DNA of 27,425 nt from Armadillidium nasatum (lineage: Eukaryota; Arthropoda; Malacostraca; Isopoda; Armadillidiidae), in assembly GCA_009176605.1 (NCBI GenBank), contig SEYY01022068.1:245001-272425 (forward strand), written 5' to 3'. The notes under the pieces were generated by a model. That model worked only from the letters and a program-made list of their open reading frames with translations. It was not told the DNA's origin and ran no database searches. Of this stretch, positions 1 to 23,224 are shown in pieces; position 1 is the first letter of the stretch, and the number at the start of each line of letters is the position of its first letter. Both the position numbers and the translations under genes were made by a program.

Positions 1-175
<175 letters not shown>

Positions 176-201
176 CACCTTACCGTTCGCAGGAATGAAA
201 C

Positions 202-220
202 ATCATCCTGTTCGGATGAT
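202..220. repeat. Inverted repeat, 7-bp stem, 5-base loop
   Basis: ATCATCC - TGTTC - GGATGAT is a perfect short hairpin. No adjacent gene gives it a role, and it may be chance. Confidence 0.6.
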
Positions 221-485
221 CCCTCGCCATCAGCCATGTTTAAATTCTTTTATATTTAATTAAACTAAATCACCTCAAATAAAATTAAAACTTATCCAAA
301 GAAAAATGAGGGTTGGGTTTCTTCCAATTTTAACATATAATCACTTCATGCTTATTATAATATAATAATAAATTATTTAATAGCTTTCGAATTGAGAGAA
401 GTTACACTCCTTGATTTTGAAACCCGCGCTCCTTCTGCGTGAGGCCTTCGATATCACCAAAAGACAAATTTATTCGAAATAGGAA

Positions 486-516
486 AAGGCGGAGAAACGG
501 AGCTTTCCTCCGCCTT
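486..516. repeat. Inverted repeat, 9-bp stem
   Basis: AAGGCGGAG and its exact reverse complement CTCCGCCTT are separated by 13 bases. The loop itself has AAA and TTT near its ends, so the stem could extend past a bulge. Seen directly; function unknown. Confidence 0.75.
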
Positions 517-733
517 GCTCTGACACCGACTGAAAGAATTTTGCGGGGAAAACGAAAGAGCCGTTCCTTACGAGCGTCGAGACTCGATATTGAGGTCCAC
601 GTATACCATTCTCGCAAGAAATTTTTAGAAAGGCACATAGGCGAAATTGGTTCTCTTGCCAAAAAACTAAAATTGGACAGACAAATGAACAAAATAGGTA
701 AATGGACAGCGAGAAGCAGTGTAATTAGGGTAA

Positions 734-736
<3 letters not shown>

Positions 737-808
<72 letters not shown>

Positions 809-900
809 TAGATGTATGAGAGAAAGAGAGAGAGAGAGAAAAAGTGTGAACAGAGAGATAAAGGAACAGAGATACGGAGATAGTGAGTAGGTGTATGTGC

Positions 901-992
<92 letters not shown>

Positions 993-997
993 AGTGA

Positions 998-1079
<82 letters not shown>

Positions 1080-1125
1080 AGCAGTGTGAACAGAGAGATA
1101 AAGGAATAGAGATACGGAGAGTGAG

Positions 1126-1187
<62 letters not shown>

Positions 1188-1202
1188 GGAGAGAGAGAGA
1201 GA
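737..1202. repeat. Compound (GA)n / (GT)n microsatellite block
   Basis: (GA)n at 737-804, a (GT)n-(GA)n block at about 897-1076 with short interruptions, and (GT)n-(GA)n at about 1129-1202. A unique flank precedes each GT tract: GTGTGAACAGAGAGATAAAG begins at both 844 and 1084, showing a roughly 240-bp tandem duplication. Confidence 0.95.
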
Positions 1203-1498
1203 GTGGTTAAGCAAAAGAAATAATTGGTAAAATCAGGCAATAAAAAGACTCGTAAACCGGAGTGATGACAATACATTATCGCCTCGTAATCCTTCATCGT
1301 TAATTTCGAACACTGAATATATTTGTAAATCTGGACAGACAAAAAAAAAAAAAAAAATCTGATTTTTTTTTTTTTTTCAATTAAAGTAGATCGATAATCT
1401 CTTCATTTGAATCAGTTACAAACAGGTTAACTGCTGACCTTTCCTTTTCCGACAAAACATAAACAAATAAACATAAAATAAATAAAAATATAGATAAA

Positions 1499-1499
<1 letters not shown>
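1203..1499. other. AT-rich spacer with A17/T15 palindrome
   Basis: No gene seen. An A-run (1341-1357), the loop TCTGA and a T-run (1363-1377) form a perfect potential hairpin. Confidence 0.8.

Positions 1500-1547
<48 letters not shown>
1500..1547. repeat. (TAA)n microsatellite
   Basis: About 16 uninterrupted AAT/TAA units. Confidence 0.97.
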
Positions 1548-1548
<1 letters not shown>

Positions 1549-1605
1549 TCAAAGTATAGTCGTCATGTTTTATAACATACATAAGATGATTAATGAATGC
1601 AAAAA

Positions 1606-2727
<1,122 letters not shown>

Positions 2728-3098
2728 TGCATGTCAAAATTGATGAAGATAAAATATTTATGAACCAACATTTTTTTTGGCACGTATCAGAGTAAAAGCA
2801 ATAATAACCAACGTTTTATCACCATGGAAACTTAGTGAATAAAGGATTTAAATGAAACATAAAAATTAATCAGTTTAGATGCATCTGATAAGATGATTAA
2901 ATAAATTTTTTTTCCTTCAAATCTTTGTTCTGTACTTATTGCCAAATTGTGTTCATCAAAACAAAATTATAAGCATAATTTCCTTACGTGGTGAAACATC
3001 CGATCAACTGGAGAGAAAACAAAACAATTTTTTTTTTTTGTTTTGTTTTCAGATAAAACGAAAACCAATTTTGGTGATTACAGATTTGGTAATACTTG

Positions 3099-3102
<4 letters not shown>

Positions 3103-3185
<83 letters not shown>
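3103..3185. repeat. A50-G-T32 palindrome
   Basis: Fifty A residues (3103-3152), a single G, then 32 T residues (3154-3185). The two runs are complementary with essentially no loop. Confidence 0.97.
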
Positions 3186-3187
<2 letters not shown>

Positions 3188-4587
3188 TATTATTGGTTGT
3201 TGGTACTAGCGTATTAGTTTTTTCGAAAGGGTGGGGGTAAAACTGAATTTTCTAGAGCAAATTATTTTTTCTGCTTTTATTGCTTTCAGTTAATAATTTT
3301 GAGTTCTTCAAATTTTGAGGAGAATGGATGAAAGGATACCGCACTCTCTGTGTATCCCGGTGGTTGCGGGGAAAACCATATCATTTTCGCCACCCCACTG
3401 TCATGTTTATGTCTCAAGGAAATACGGTCAGTCTTTTCAAAAGTAAAACTTCATATGTAGCAACTAAATAGCAATAGTGGGTAGATCACGTACGTCACCA
3501 ACATTATCGTCTACATTTGAAAATTTATGCTTTAAGAGAAAAAAGGGTTACAAAATCTTCGTTAACAAAATATTCATTCAAGTTTTCATGTAGAATAAAA
3601 TTGACCTTCAACTACAGATAGTGAATAATAAGTTAGAACTTCTAAAATTGCCGAAATCCGTAGTGTTTTATTTGTTTGCATTCTTAAAACTAATTAATTG
3701 CTATATGAAATTTTGGCAAATTTCAAATAACAAGCTGATGATACATTCTACGCCTCCATTTTTTTTTTAAACTCACAATTTACAGGTTGGGGATTGCTAG
3801 CTATCTCATTTTAATATCTAATTTTTTGTCTCCATCTCGTTCTTTCCTGATGTCAATCTATTCTCCTTTTAGCCTCAACATTTATACCCTTTCAAGATAT
3901 CTAATTAATTCTCCACTTAAGAATTAACATCCTACCTGTGAATATCTTTCAATCATTCAATCCACCAATAAGAATAAATTTCCTCACTGAATTTTCTTTA
4001 ACTTCAGACTTTTCGAAATTTTAATTTTATCTCACTTTCTTGCGTCGCTCAATTTTTCTAAAGCTTCACCACTTTCATTTAGTATCTTTTGTCTACATTC
4101 GTAGCTAATGTTACCCTCTTATACATACGGTTGGGATAATTATAATCTTCATAATTCTCATCCAAGGAAATTTACCTTATCAGTGGAATGATCATGATTC
4201 TCCGCTTGGCCTTTTAGTTCTTCTACTCTTTCGGAAATCTCTTGAGAATCAAAGCAAATAGTTAAATTATATTCCTCTTTCAAATGCTTGTTTTTGCTTC
4301 TGGTATCTTGAGAAATCCCATTTAACATATTCAACTTTTACCCTAAAACTTTTCCAATCGACATACTTTTTATTTTATCACACTTTCAATTATTTCACTT
4401 ACTACAAGATTCCTTTTTTCATTCTCATTTTCAACGTTTAGTTACACCCAGACTAACTTTAAATCCACCTACTTAGCATTTTTGTTTAAGTCAAGGAACG
4501 TTTACAAAAAGGCAAGGAACGCTATTCCTCAGCTTCCTTAAACTCACAATACAATGAAAATGAAAAGCAAAAACATAAAAAATATAA

Positions 4588-4666
4588 TTTATTTAAAAAA
4601 AAAAAAAAAAATTTTTTTAAAATCAATTTACTGTAAAGAACATTTAAATTATTAATATTATTTATT
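4588..4666 (-). promoter_or_regulatory. Candidate polyadenylation signals downstream of AP-4 mu
   Basis: On the minus strand, AATAAA hexamers occur at 4666-4661 and 4593-4588, about 280 and 355 bases after the stop codon. In such AT-rich DNA the hexamer is expected by chance, so these are positional candidates only. Confidence 0.3.
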
Positions 4667-4945
4667 TTAAACAAAAAATATATAAACATATCACAGTCAC
4701 AAATAATGCATTTTTGATAACACGCGACCCGTGTTAATACTGAAATATCTAACACTTCAACATTGGTATCATGTCATCATGCCTCCAAAAGAATACGAAG
4801 AAAGTGAGATAAGCATAATCTTTTGAAGGGAAGATAATTCAACCACAATGCAGCAGAAAAATTATGGTAGATGGGCAGAGATAAATTGGTTGTACATTTA
4901 ACATAAAAAAAAAAAAAACATGAAAACGACAGTAATAAAGTTACA

Positions 4946-15262
<10,317 letters not shown>

Positions 15263-15393
15263 CTGTACTTCCATTAAGGATATATAAATATATATAAAAT
15301 TATCATTGAGGTTTCAGAAATATACAAGGTGCTAATGCAGATCCAGATATAGAAGTAACATGCTTCTTATATATACACAGACACTACATATTT

Positions 15394-15520
<127 letters not shown>

Positions 15521-15614
15521 GAAATTTTTTTAAGGTATCCCTGGGTTATTGTAGTACTGAGTAATAAATAGATATCAGCAGCTCATGCCATCATACCATT
15601 TATTCATAGTTACC

Positions 15615-16125
15615 ATGGATACTTGCAGTGGTGAACAATGTGCTTTTGCTATCAAGACTTTTATAAAATTATAAGCACTGTAGAGGCTGTATGTAGAGAA
15701 TTTTGCTACAGTAACATAGGATTGGTTAAGCAATAACTATAACCATTTCCACATATTATTGACACCTGGTTTAAAGACAGATCAATGTCAAAAACACGAA
15801 TATTGGTGGCTGCTGTATACAATTGCTTGGTAACAGGAAAATTTCAAGATAATGTAACATATCATGGCCTCCTCAATCATCTGATTTATCTGCATGTGAT
15901 TTCTTCTTGAAGGGTTACTTTAAAAGCAAAGTGTATTGCAGTCGACCTGCTATGATGGAAGAACTAAAAGCCAAGATCTGAGAAGCAGTTTCTGTAGAAA
16001 TGTTGCACTGAACCATGCACACATTTCCTAAGAAACTGCAACAATTTCTTCATAAAGTAACATCACCTGCGAGATGGGATTTTCAAGAAAGTTTTTGTGT
16101 ATGTATTGATAAATGGCATTTTTAA
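15615..16125 (+). pseudogene. Tc1/mariner-superfamily transposase relic, internally deleted
   Basis: It starts at ATG with MDTCSGEQCAFAIKTFIK, the N-terminus of a common arthropod DDE transposase family (compare GEQRAFAIKTFYKN). Frameshifted helix-turn-helix remnants follow (EFCYS; TWFKDRSMSKTR). The C-terminal catalytic part reads WPPQSSDLSACDFFLKGYFK then SKVYCSRPAMMEELKAK, matching W-P-P-R-S-P-D-L-[TN]-x-x-D-F-F-L-W-G-Y. It stops at TAA (16123-16125). The full-length protein is over 300 residues; here the two ends are only about 60 codons apart, so the catalytic middle is deleted. No convincing terminal inverted repeats were found by eye. Confidence 0.85.
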
Positions 16126-16559
<434 letters not shown>

Positions 16560-17096
16560 TCCTCCAGTGGGCATAGGCTAGATTCCTTTTAGATTTCACT
16601 TGAATTGGGGAAAAAACAGAAACTAGAGACAAACAAGTTCCAATGCACAGGGTTTGACAATGGAAACTAAAAAGATGGATACGCAACTTCAAACTATTAC
16701 CCTCTCTATATGATCTGTCCTTAAATATAAAAGTAGGGTGTTAATGAAGATTTCATCCATGTTTCAGTAATCCCTATAAAGGGTTTTGTTTAAGTAGAGA
16801 TAATATTTAACATCTGGAACTCTCTTTCATTATCAATCTAGTATTCAATAAAACAAGATTACTCATGGCCATATTTGGAAATAATGATTGAAAAGATCTT
16901 TATATTCTAATACATTTGAGCTAATAGCTATTAGTGCTTTACCTATGGATTGTGAAATACTATACGTTCAAAAAATTTTGGGGATCACTGAAAAGAATTT
17001 GCATGTAATAATAGGCCAAAAACCCAGTTCCACTTATCATCTGAGGAATCAACAGAGACTGAATGAACAAATTTCTTCTTTACATCCTCCATTAAT

Positions 17097-17192
17097 ACAA
17101 CCAGTAGCCTTATGATACTGACTACACCTGGCACATTGCACAGTCACTTTACATGAGAGCTGGCGATGACCAAACCACCAGCAATGGAAACA
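17097..17192 (-). other. Paired CCHC zinc knuckles of LINE ORF1
   Basis: CFHCWWFGHRQLSC (CX2CX4HX4C), then CARCSQYHKATGC (CX2CX3HX4C). All eight metal ligands are intact although flanking sequence has stops. Known role in this family: nucleic-acid binding by the ORF1 protein. Confidence 0.88.
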
Positions 17193-17761
17193 TGTGACAT
17201 TTGGAATTCAAGGAGACGCTGGATAAACTGAATGACCTATTGCAACCCTATGGGGAAGGGAACTGCAGAATTTTATTTTTACCAGTTAGGAAATGACCTC
17301 TGTAACAAAACCATCAACATTTCCTTGTGAGAAGTCACTCCAAAGACATCCAAAATAATTGCACTATTATCACCAATAATCCGAATATCCCCCTTGATAT
17401 CAGTGATGTCCTCTTCCACATCTATATGGTCTATCTTACCATAATGAATTAGCAGAGGGTCATCACGAACCAATTTAAGAGCCCAGTTTCATGATATCAG
17501 ACAAGTCAACGTCAAGTTTACTTAGGTAATAGTAGCATTCACAGTAGTGGATTTTTTCGTACGAGACCAGGTTGCTAGCTCCAACAGGGCCACTGGACCT
17601 AATTACTGAGCGCTCCTCATCGTCGATAAGAGACGATCTCTTACGTTTGCAGTAAGAGCCGTTGTCCATAATCGTATAGACATCACGTTCAATAGGAATA
17701 TAGCAGCGCTGGCCATCTCCAGCTGTGTCAATCATCGGTCGAAACTGAGCAGAAAAAGATT

Positions 17762-17818
17762 CTTACCGGACCATACCGTGACCGGACCTAAAAACCGCGG
17801 AACTTCAAATACTTCCAT
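17762..17818 (-). other. Short open segment ending in a strong donor-like site
   Basis: The minus strand reads MEVFEVPRFLGPVTVWS followed by G|GTAAGA. The frame remains open a further 10 codons to a TGA, and the LINE ORF1 frame starts just after. It is most simply the N-terminus of the LINE ORF1 protein in a shifted frame. It is recorded because the GTAAGA would leave the same phase that the first visible AP-4 mu exon requires. The residues do not resemble the usual mu-chain start, so an exon role is unlikely. Confidence 0.3.
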
Positions 17819-17902
17819 CCTCTATGACAGCGAAAGAGAGATTTTTTACAAACTCACGTAAATTTTCAAATGAAAAAAAATCATCTACCTACCTTGTACC
17901 TT

Positions 17903-18269
17903 GTTTCCCTAGAGGTCAAAACATGGCCCAGAAAATAGGGAATAGTTGTCTTTTGAAATAAGCTTGTACTTAAAATTGAATCTGTGCTGTAAAAAGAAAT
18001 TTCCGGGGGTTATGGATTTGCCGATTATACCATTTTGTAGTATTTTCATTGTACTAAAGCATAGTCATAATGTAGTTTGGCGATCGTTTCCCTAGAGGTC
18101 AAAACATGGCCAAGAAAATAGGGAATAGATGTCTTTTGAAATATGCTTGTACTTAAAATTAAACCTGTGCTATAGAAAGAAATTTCCGGGGGTTATGGAC
18201 TTTGCCGATTCGACCATTTTGTAGTATTTTCATTGTACTAAAGTATGGTCATAATGTGGTTTGGCGATC
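17903..18269 (+). repeat. Diverged edge monomers of the satellite
   Basis: The first two copies carry many private changes: CCCAGAAAATA in place of CCACTGAAAATA, AATAAGCTTG for AATATCCTTG, GATTATACC for GATTCGACC, and GTAGTTTGG for GTGGTTTGG in the first; and GCTATAGAAAG in the second. Interior copies lack these. This marks a true array border. Confidence 0.9.
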
Positions 18270-21200
18270 GTTTCCCTATAGGTCAAAACATGGCCACTGA
18301 AAATAGGGAATAGTTGTCTTTTGAAATATCATTGTACTTAAAATTGAATATGTGCTGTAAAAAGAAATTTCCGGGGGTTATGGATTTGCCGATTCGACCA
18401 TTTTGTAGTATTTTCATTGTACTAAAGTATGGTCATAATGTGGTTTGGCGATCGTTTCCCTAGAGGTCAAAACATGGCCCCTGAAAATAGGGAATAGTTG
18501 TCTTTTGAAATATCCTTGTACTTAAAATTGAATCTGTGCTGTAAAAAGAAATTTCCGGGGGTTATGGATTTGCCGATTCGACCATTTTGTAGTATTTTTA
18601 TTGTACTAAAGTATGGTCATAATGTGGTTTGGCGATCGTTTCCCGATAGGTCAAAACATGGCCCCTGAAAATAGGGAATAGTTGTCTTTTGAAATATCAT
18701 TGTACTTAAAATTGAATCTGTGCTGTAAAAAGAAATTTCCGGGGGTTATGGATTTGCCGATTCGACCATTTTGTAGTATTTTCATTGTACTAAAGTATGG
18801 TCATAATGTGGTTTGGCGATCGTTTCCCTATAGGTCAAAACATGGCCACTGAAAATAGGGAATAGTTGTGTTTTTGAAATATCCTTGTACTTAAAATTGA
18901 ATGTGCTGTAAAAAGAAATTTCCGGGGGTTATGGATTTGCCGATTCGACCATTTTGTAGTGTTTTTATTGTACTAAAGTATGGTCATAATGTGGTTTGGC
19001 GATCGTTTCCCTAGAGGTCAAAACATGGCCACTGAAAATAGGGAATAGTTGTGTTTTGAAATATCCTTGTACTTAAAATTGAATGTGCTGTAAAAAGAAA
19101 TTTCCGGGGGTTATGGATTTGCCGATTCGACCATTTTGTAGTATTTTTATTGTACTAAAGTATGGTCATAATGTGGTTTGGCGATCGTTTCCCTATAGGT
19201 CAAAACATGGCCCTGAAAATAGGGAATAGTTGTGTTTTTGAAATATCCTTGTACTTAAAATTGAATCTGTGCTGTAAAAAGAAATTTCCGGGGGTTATGG
19301 ATTTGCCGATTCGACCATTTTGTAGTGTTTTTATTGTACTAAAGTATGGTCATAATGTGGTTTGGCGATCGTTTCCCTATAGGTCAAAACATGGCCCCTG
19401 AAAATAGGGAATAGTTGTCTTTTGAAATATCCTTGTACTTAAAATTGAATGTGCTGTAAAAAGAAATTTCCGGGGGTTATGGATTTGCCGATTCGACCAT
19501 TTTGTAGTGTTTTTATTGTACTAAAGTATGGTCATAATGTGGTTTGGCGATCGTTTCCCTATAGGTCAAAACATGGCCACTGAAAATAGGGAATAGTTGT
19601 CTTTTTGAAATATCCTTGTACTTAAAATTGAATGTGCTGTAAAAAGAAATTTCCGGGGGTTATGGATTTGCCGATTCGACCATTTTGTAGTATTTTTATT
19701 GTACTAAAGTATGGTCATAATGTGGTTTGGCGATCGTTTCCCTATAGGTCAAAACATGGCCACTGAAAATAGGGAATAGTTGTCTTTTGAAATATCCTTG
19801 TACTTAAAATTGAATCTGTGCTGTAAAAAGAAATTTCCGGGGGTTATGGATTTGCCGATTCGACCATTTTGTAGTGTTTTTATTGTACTAAAGTATGGTC
19901 ATAATGTGGTTTGGCGATCGTTTCCCTATAGGTCAAAACATGGCCACTGAAAATAGGGAATAGTTGTGTTTTTGAAATATCCTTGTACTTAAAATTGAAT
20001 CTGTGCTGTAAAAAGAAATTTCCGGGGGTTATGGATTTGCCGATTCGACCATTTTGTAGTATTTTTATTGTACTAAAGTATGGTCATAATGTGGTTTGGC
20101 GATCGTTTCCCTATAGGTCAAAACATGGCCCTGAAAATAGGGAATAGTTGTGTTTTTGAAATATCCTTGTACTTAAAATTGAATCTGTGCTGTAAAAAGA
20201 AATTTCCGGGGGTTATGGATTTGCCGATTCGACCATTTTGTAGTATTTTTATTGTACTAAAGTATGGTCATAATGTGGTTTGGCGATCGTTTCCCTATAG
20301 GTCAAAACATGGCCACCTGAAAATAGGGAATAGTTGTCTTTTGAAATATCCTTGTACTTAAAATTGAATGTGCTGTAAAAAGAAATTTCCGGGGGTTATG
20401 GATTTGCCGATTCGACCATTTTGTAGTGTTTTCATTGTACTAAAGTATGGTCATAATGTGGTTTGGCGATCGTTTCCCTATAGGTCAAAACATGGCCACT
20501 GAAAATAGGGAATAGTTGTCTTTTGAAATATCCTTGTACTTAAAATTGAATGTGCTGTAAAAAGAAATTTCCGGGGGTTATGGATTTGCCGATTCGACCA
20601 TTTTGTAGTATTTTCATTGTACTAAAGTATGGTCATAATGTGGTTTGGCGATCGTTTCCCTATAGGTCAAAACATGGCCCTGAAAATAGGGAATAGTTGT
20701 CTTTTGAAATATCCTTGTACTTAAAATTGAATCTGTGCTGTAAAAAGAAATTTCCGGGGGTTATGGATTTGCCGATTCGACCATTTTGTAGTATTTTTAT
20801 TGTACTAAAGTATGGTCATAATGTGGTTTGGCGATCGTTTCCCTATAGGTCAAAACATGGCCCCTGAAAATAGGGAATAGTTGTCTTTTGAAATATCCTT
20901 GTACTTAAAATTGAATGTGCTGTAAAAAGAAATTTCCGGGGGTTATGGATTTGCCGATTCGACCATTTTGTAGTGTTTTTATTGTACTAAAGTATGGTCA
21001 TAATGTGGTTTGGCGATCGTTTCCCTATAGGTCAAAACATGGCCCCTGAAAATAGGGAATAGTTGTCTTTTGAAATATCCTTGTACTTAAAATTGAATCT
21101 GTGCTGTAAAAAGAAATTTCCGGGGGTTATGGATTTGCCGATTCGACCATTTTGTAGTATTTTCATTGTACTAAAGTATGGTCATAATGTGGTTTGGCGA

Positions 21201-22120
21201 TCGTTTCCCTATAGGTCAAAACATGGCCCTGAAAATAGGGAATAGTTGTCTTTTTTGAAATATCCTTGTACTTAAAATTGAATCTGTGCTGTAAAAAGAA
21301 ATTTCCGGGGGTTATGGATTTGCCGATTCGACCATTTTGTAGTGTTTTCATTGTACTAAAGTATGGTCATAATGTGGTTTGGCGATCGTTTCCCTATAGG
21401 TCAAAACATGGCCACTGAAAATAGGGAATAGTTGTCTTTTGAAATATCCTTGTTGTACTTAAAATTGAATCTGTGCTGTAAAAAGAAATTTCCGGGGGTT
21501 ATGGATTTGCCGATTCGACCATTTTGTAGTGTTTTTATTGTACTAAAGTATGGTCATAATGTGGTTTGGCGATCGTTTCCCTATAGGTCAAAACATGGCC
21601 ACTGAAAATAGGGAATAGTTGTGTTTTGAAATATCCTTGTACTTAAAATTGAATGTGCTGTAAAAAGAAATTTCCGGGGGTTATGGATTTGCCGATTCGA
21701 CCATTTTGTAGTGTTTTTATTGTACTAAAGTATGGTCATAATGTGGTTTGGCGATCGTTTCCCTATAGGTCAAAACATGGCCACTGAAAATAGGGAATAG
21801 TTGTGTTTTGAAATATCCTTGTACTTAAAATTGAATGTGCTGTAAAAAGAAATTTCCGGGGGTTATGGATTTGCCGATTCGACCATTTTGTAGTATTTTC
21901 ATTGTACTAAAGTATGGTCATAATGTGGTTTGGCGATCGTTTCCCTATAGGTCAAAACATGGCCACTGAAAATAGGAAATAGTTGTGTTTTGAAATATCC
22001 TTGTACTTAAAATTGAATGTGCTGTAAAAAGAAATTTCCGGGGGTTATGGATTTGCCGATTCGACCATTTTGTAGTGTTTTTATTGTACTAAAGTATGGT
22101 CATAATGTGGTTTGGCGATC

Positions 22121-23224
22121 GTTTCCCTATAGGTCAAAACATGGCCACTGAAAATAGGGAATAGTTGTGTTTTTGAAATATCCTTGTACTTAAAATTGAA
22201 TGTGCTGTAAAAAGAAATTTCCGGGGGTTATGGATTTGCCGATTCGACCATTTTGTAGTGTTTTTATTGTACTAAAGTATGGTCATAATGTGGTTTGGCG
22301 ATCGTTTCCCTATAGGTCAAAACATGGCCACTGAAAATAGGGAATAGTTGTGTTTTGAAATATCCTTGTACTTAAAATTGAATCTGTGCTGTAAAAAGAA
22401 ATTTCCGGGGGTTATGGATTTGCCGATTCGACCATTTTGTAGTGTTTTTATTGTACTAAAGTATGGTCATAATGTGGTTTGGCGATCGTTTCCCTATAGG
22501 TCAAAACATGGCCACTGAAAATAGGGAATAGTTGTGTTTTTGAAATATCCTTGTACTTAAAATTGAATCTGTGCTGTAAAAAGAAATTTCCGGGGGTTAT
22601 GGATTTGCCGATTCGACCATTTTGTAGTGTTTTTATTGTACTAAAGTATGGTCATAATGTGGTTTGGCGATCGTTTCCCTATAGGTCAAAACATGGCCAC
22701 TGAAAATAGGGAATAGTTGTGTTTTTGAAATATCCTTGTACTTAAAATTGAATGTGCTGTAAAAAGAAATTTCCGGGGGTTATGGATTTGCCGATTCGAC
22801 CATTTTGTAGTGTTTTTATTGTACTAAAGTATGGTCATAATGTGGTTTGGCGATCGTTTCCCTATAGGTCAAAACATGGCCACTGAAAATAGGGAATAGT
22901 TGTGTTTTGAAATATCCTTGTACTTAAAATTGAATCTGTGCTGTAAAAAGAAATTTCCGGGGGTTATGGATTTGCCGATTCGACCATTTTGTAGTGTTTT
23001 TATTGTACTAAAGTATGGTCATAATGTGGTTTGGCGATCGTTTCCCTATAGGTCAAAACATGGCCACTGAAAATAGGGAATAGTTGTGTTTTTGAAATAT
23101 CCTTGTACTTAAAATTGAATGTGTGCTGTAAAAAGAAATTTCCGGGGGTTATGGATTTGCCGATTCGACCATTTTGTAGTGTTTTTATTGTACTAAAGTA
23201 TGGTCATAATGTGGTTTGGCGATC
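22121..23224 (+). repeat. Two copies of a three-monomer (552-bp) higher-order unit
   Basis: Monomers of 183, 184 and 185 bp occur in the same order twice (22121-22672 and 22673-23224). The types are: 5-T run without CT; 4-T run with CT; 5-T run with a 2-bp insert. A rearranged third copy follows to about 24144, with one extra 5-T/no-CT monomer and one extra 185-bp monomer. Confidence 0.75.

Larger units (their letters stand above)
2728..4945. other. AT-rich intergenic / 3' flank of AP-4 mu
   Basis: No gene is supported in these 2.2 kb. It contains the A-run/T-run palindrome at 3103-3185 and an A17-T7 tract at 4595-4618. Short open frames here are low-complexity. The part nearest 4945 is presumably the 3' UTR of the AP-4 mu gene. 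Confidence 0.6.

Noticed and set aside
402..1342. Minus-strand frames rich in Leu-Ser and Thr-His, and plus-strand Arg-Glu frames
   Set aside because: They are translations of (GA)n and (GT)n microsatellites, open because dinucleotide repeats contain no stops.
2939..3240. Poly-Lys/poly-Phe frames
   Set aside because: Translation of the A50-G-T32 palindrome.
4522..4755. Minus-strand 77-codon frame after the AP-4 mu stop
   Set aside because: AT-rich 3' flank with a poly-Phe stretch from an A-run; no family resemblance.
16888..17115. Plus-strand 75-codon frame
   Set aside because: It overlaps the zinc-knuckle ORF1 relic on the minus strand and has no motif of its own.
17735..17772. A 22-base GTAAG...CAG intron
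   Set aside because: Far too short to be spliced. The CAG after a T-rich stretch is coincidental within the LINE.
17762..17818. MEVFEVPRFLGPVTVWS as AP-4 mu exon 1
   Set aside because: The phase fits and GTAAGA is a good donor, but the residues do not resemble a mu-chain N-terminus and the segment adjoins the LINE ORF1. Kept only as a note.
19162..21351. Frames of 60-93 codons inside the satellite (MVIMWFGDRFPIG and similar)
   Set aside because: They recur because the monomer recurs, drop out whenever a 1-2 bp indel changes the frame, and monomer length is not kept at a multiple of three.
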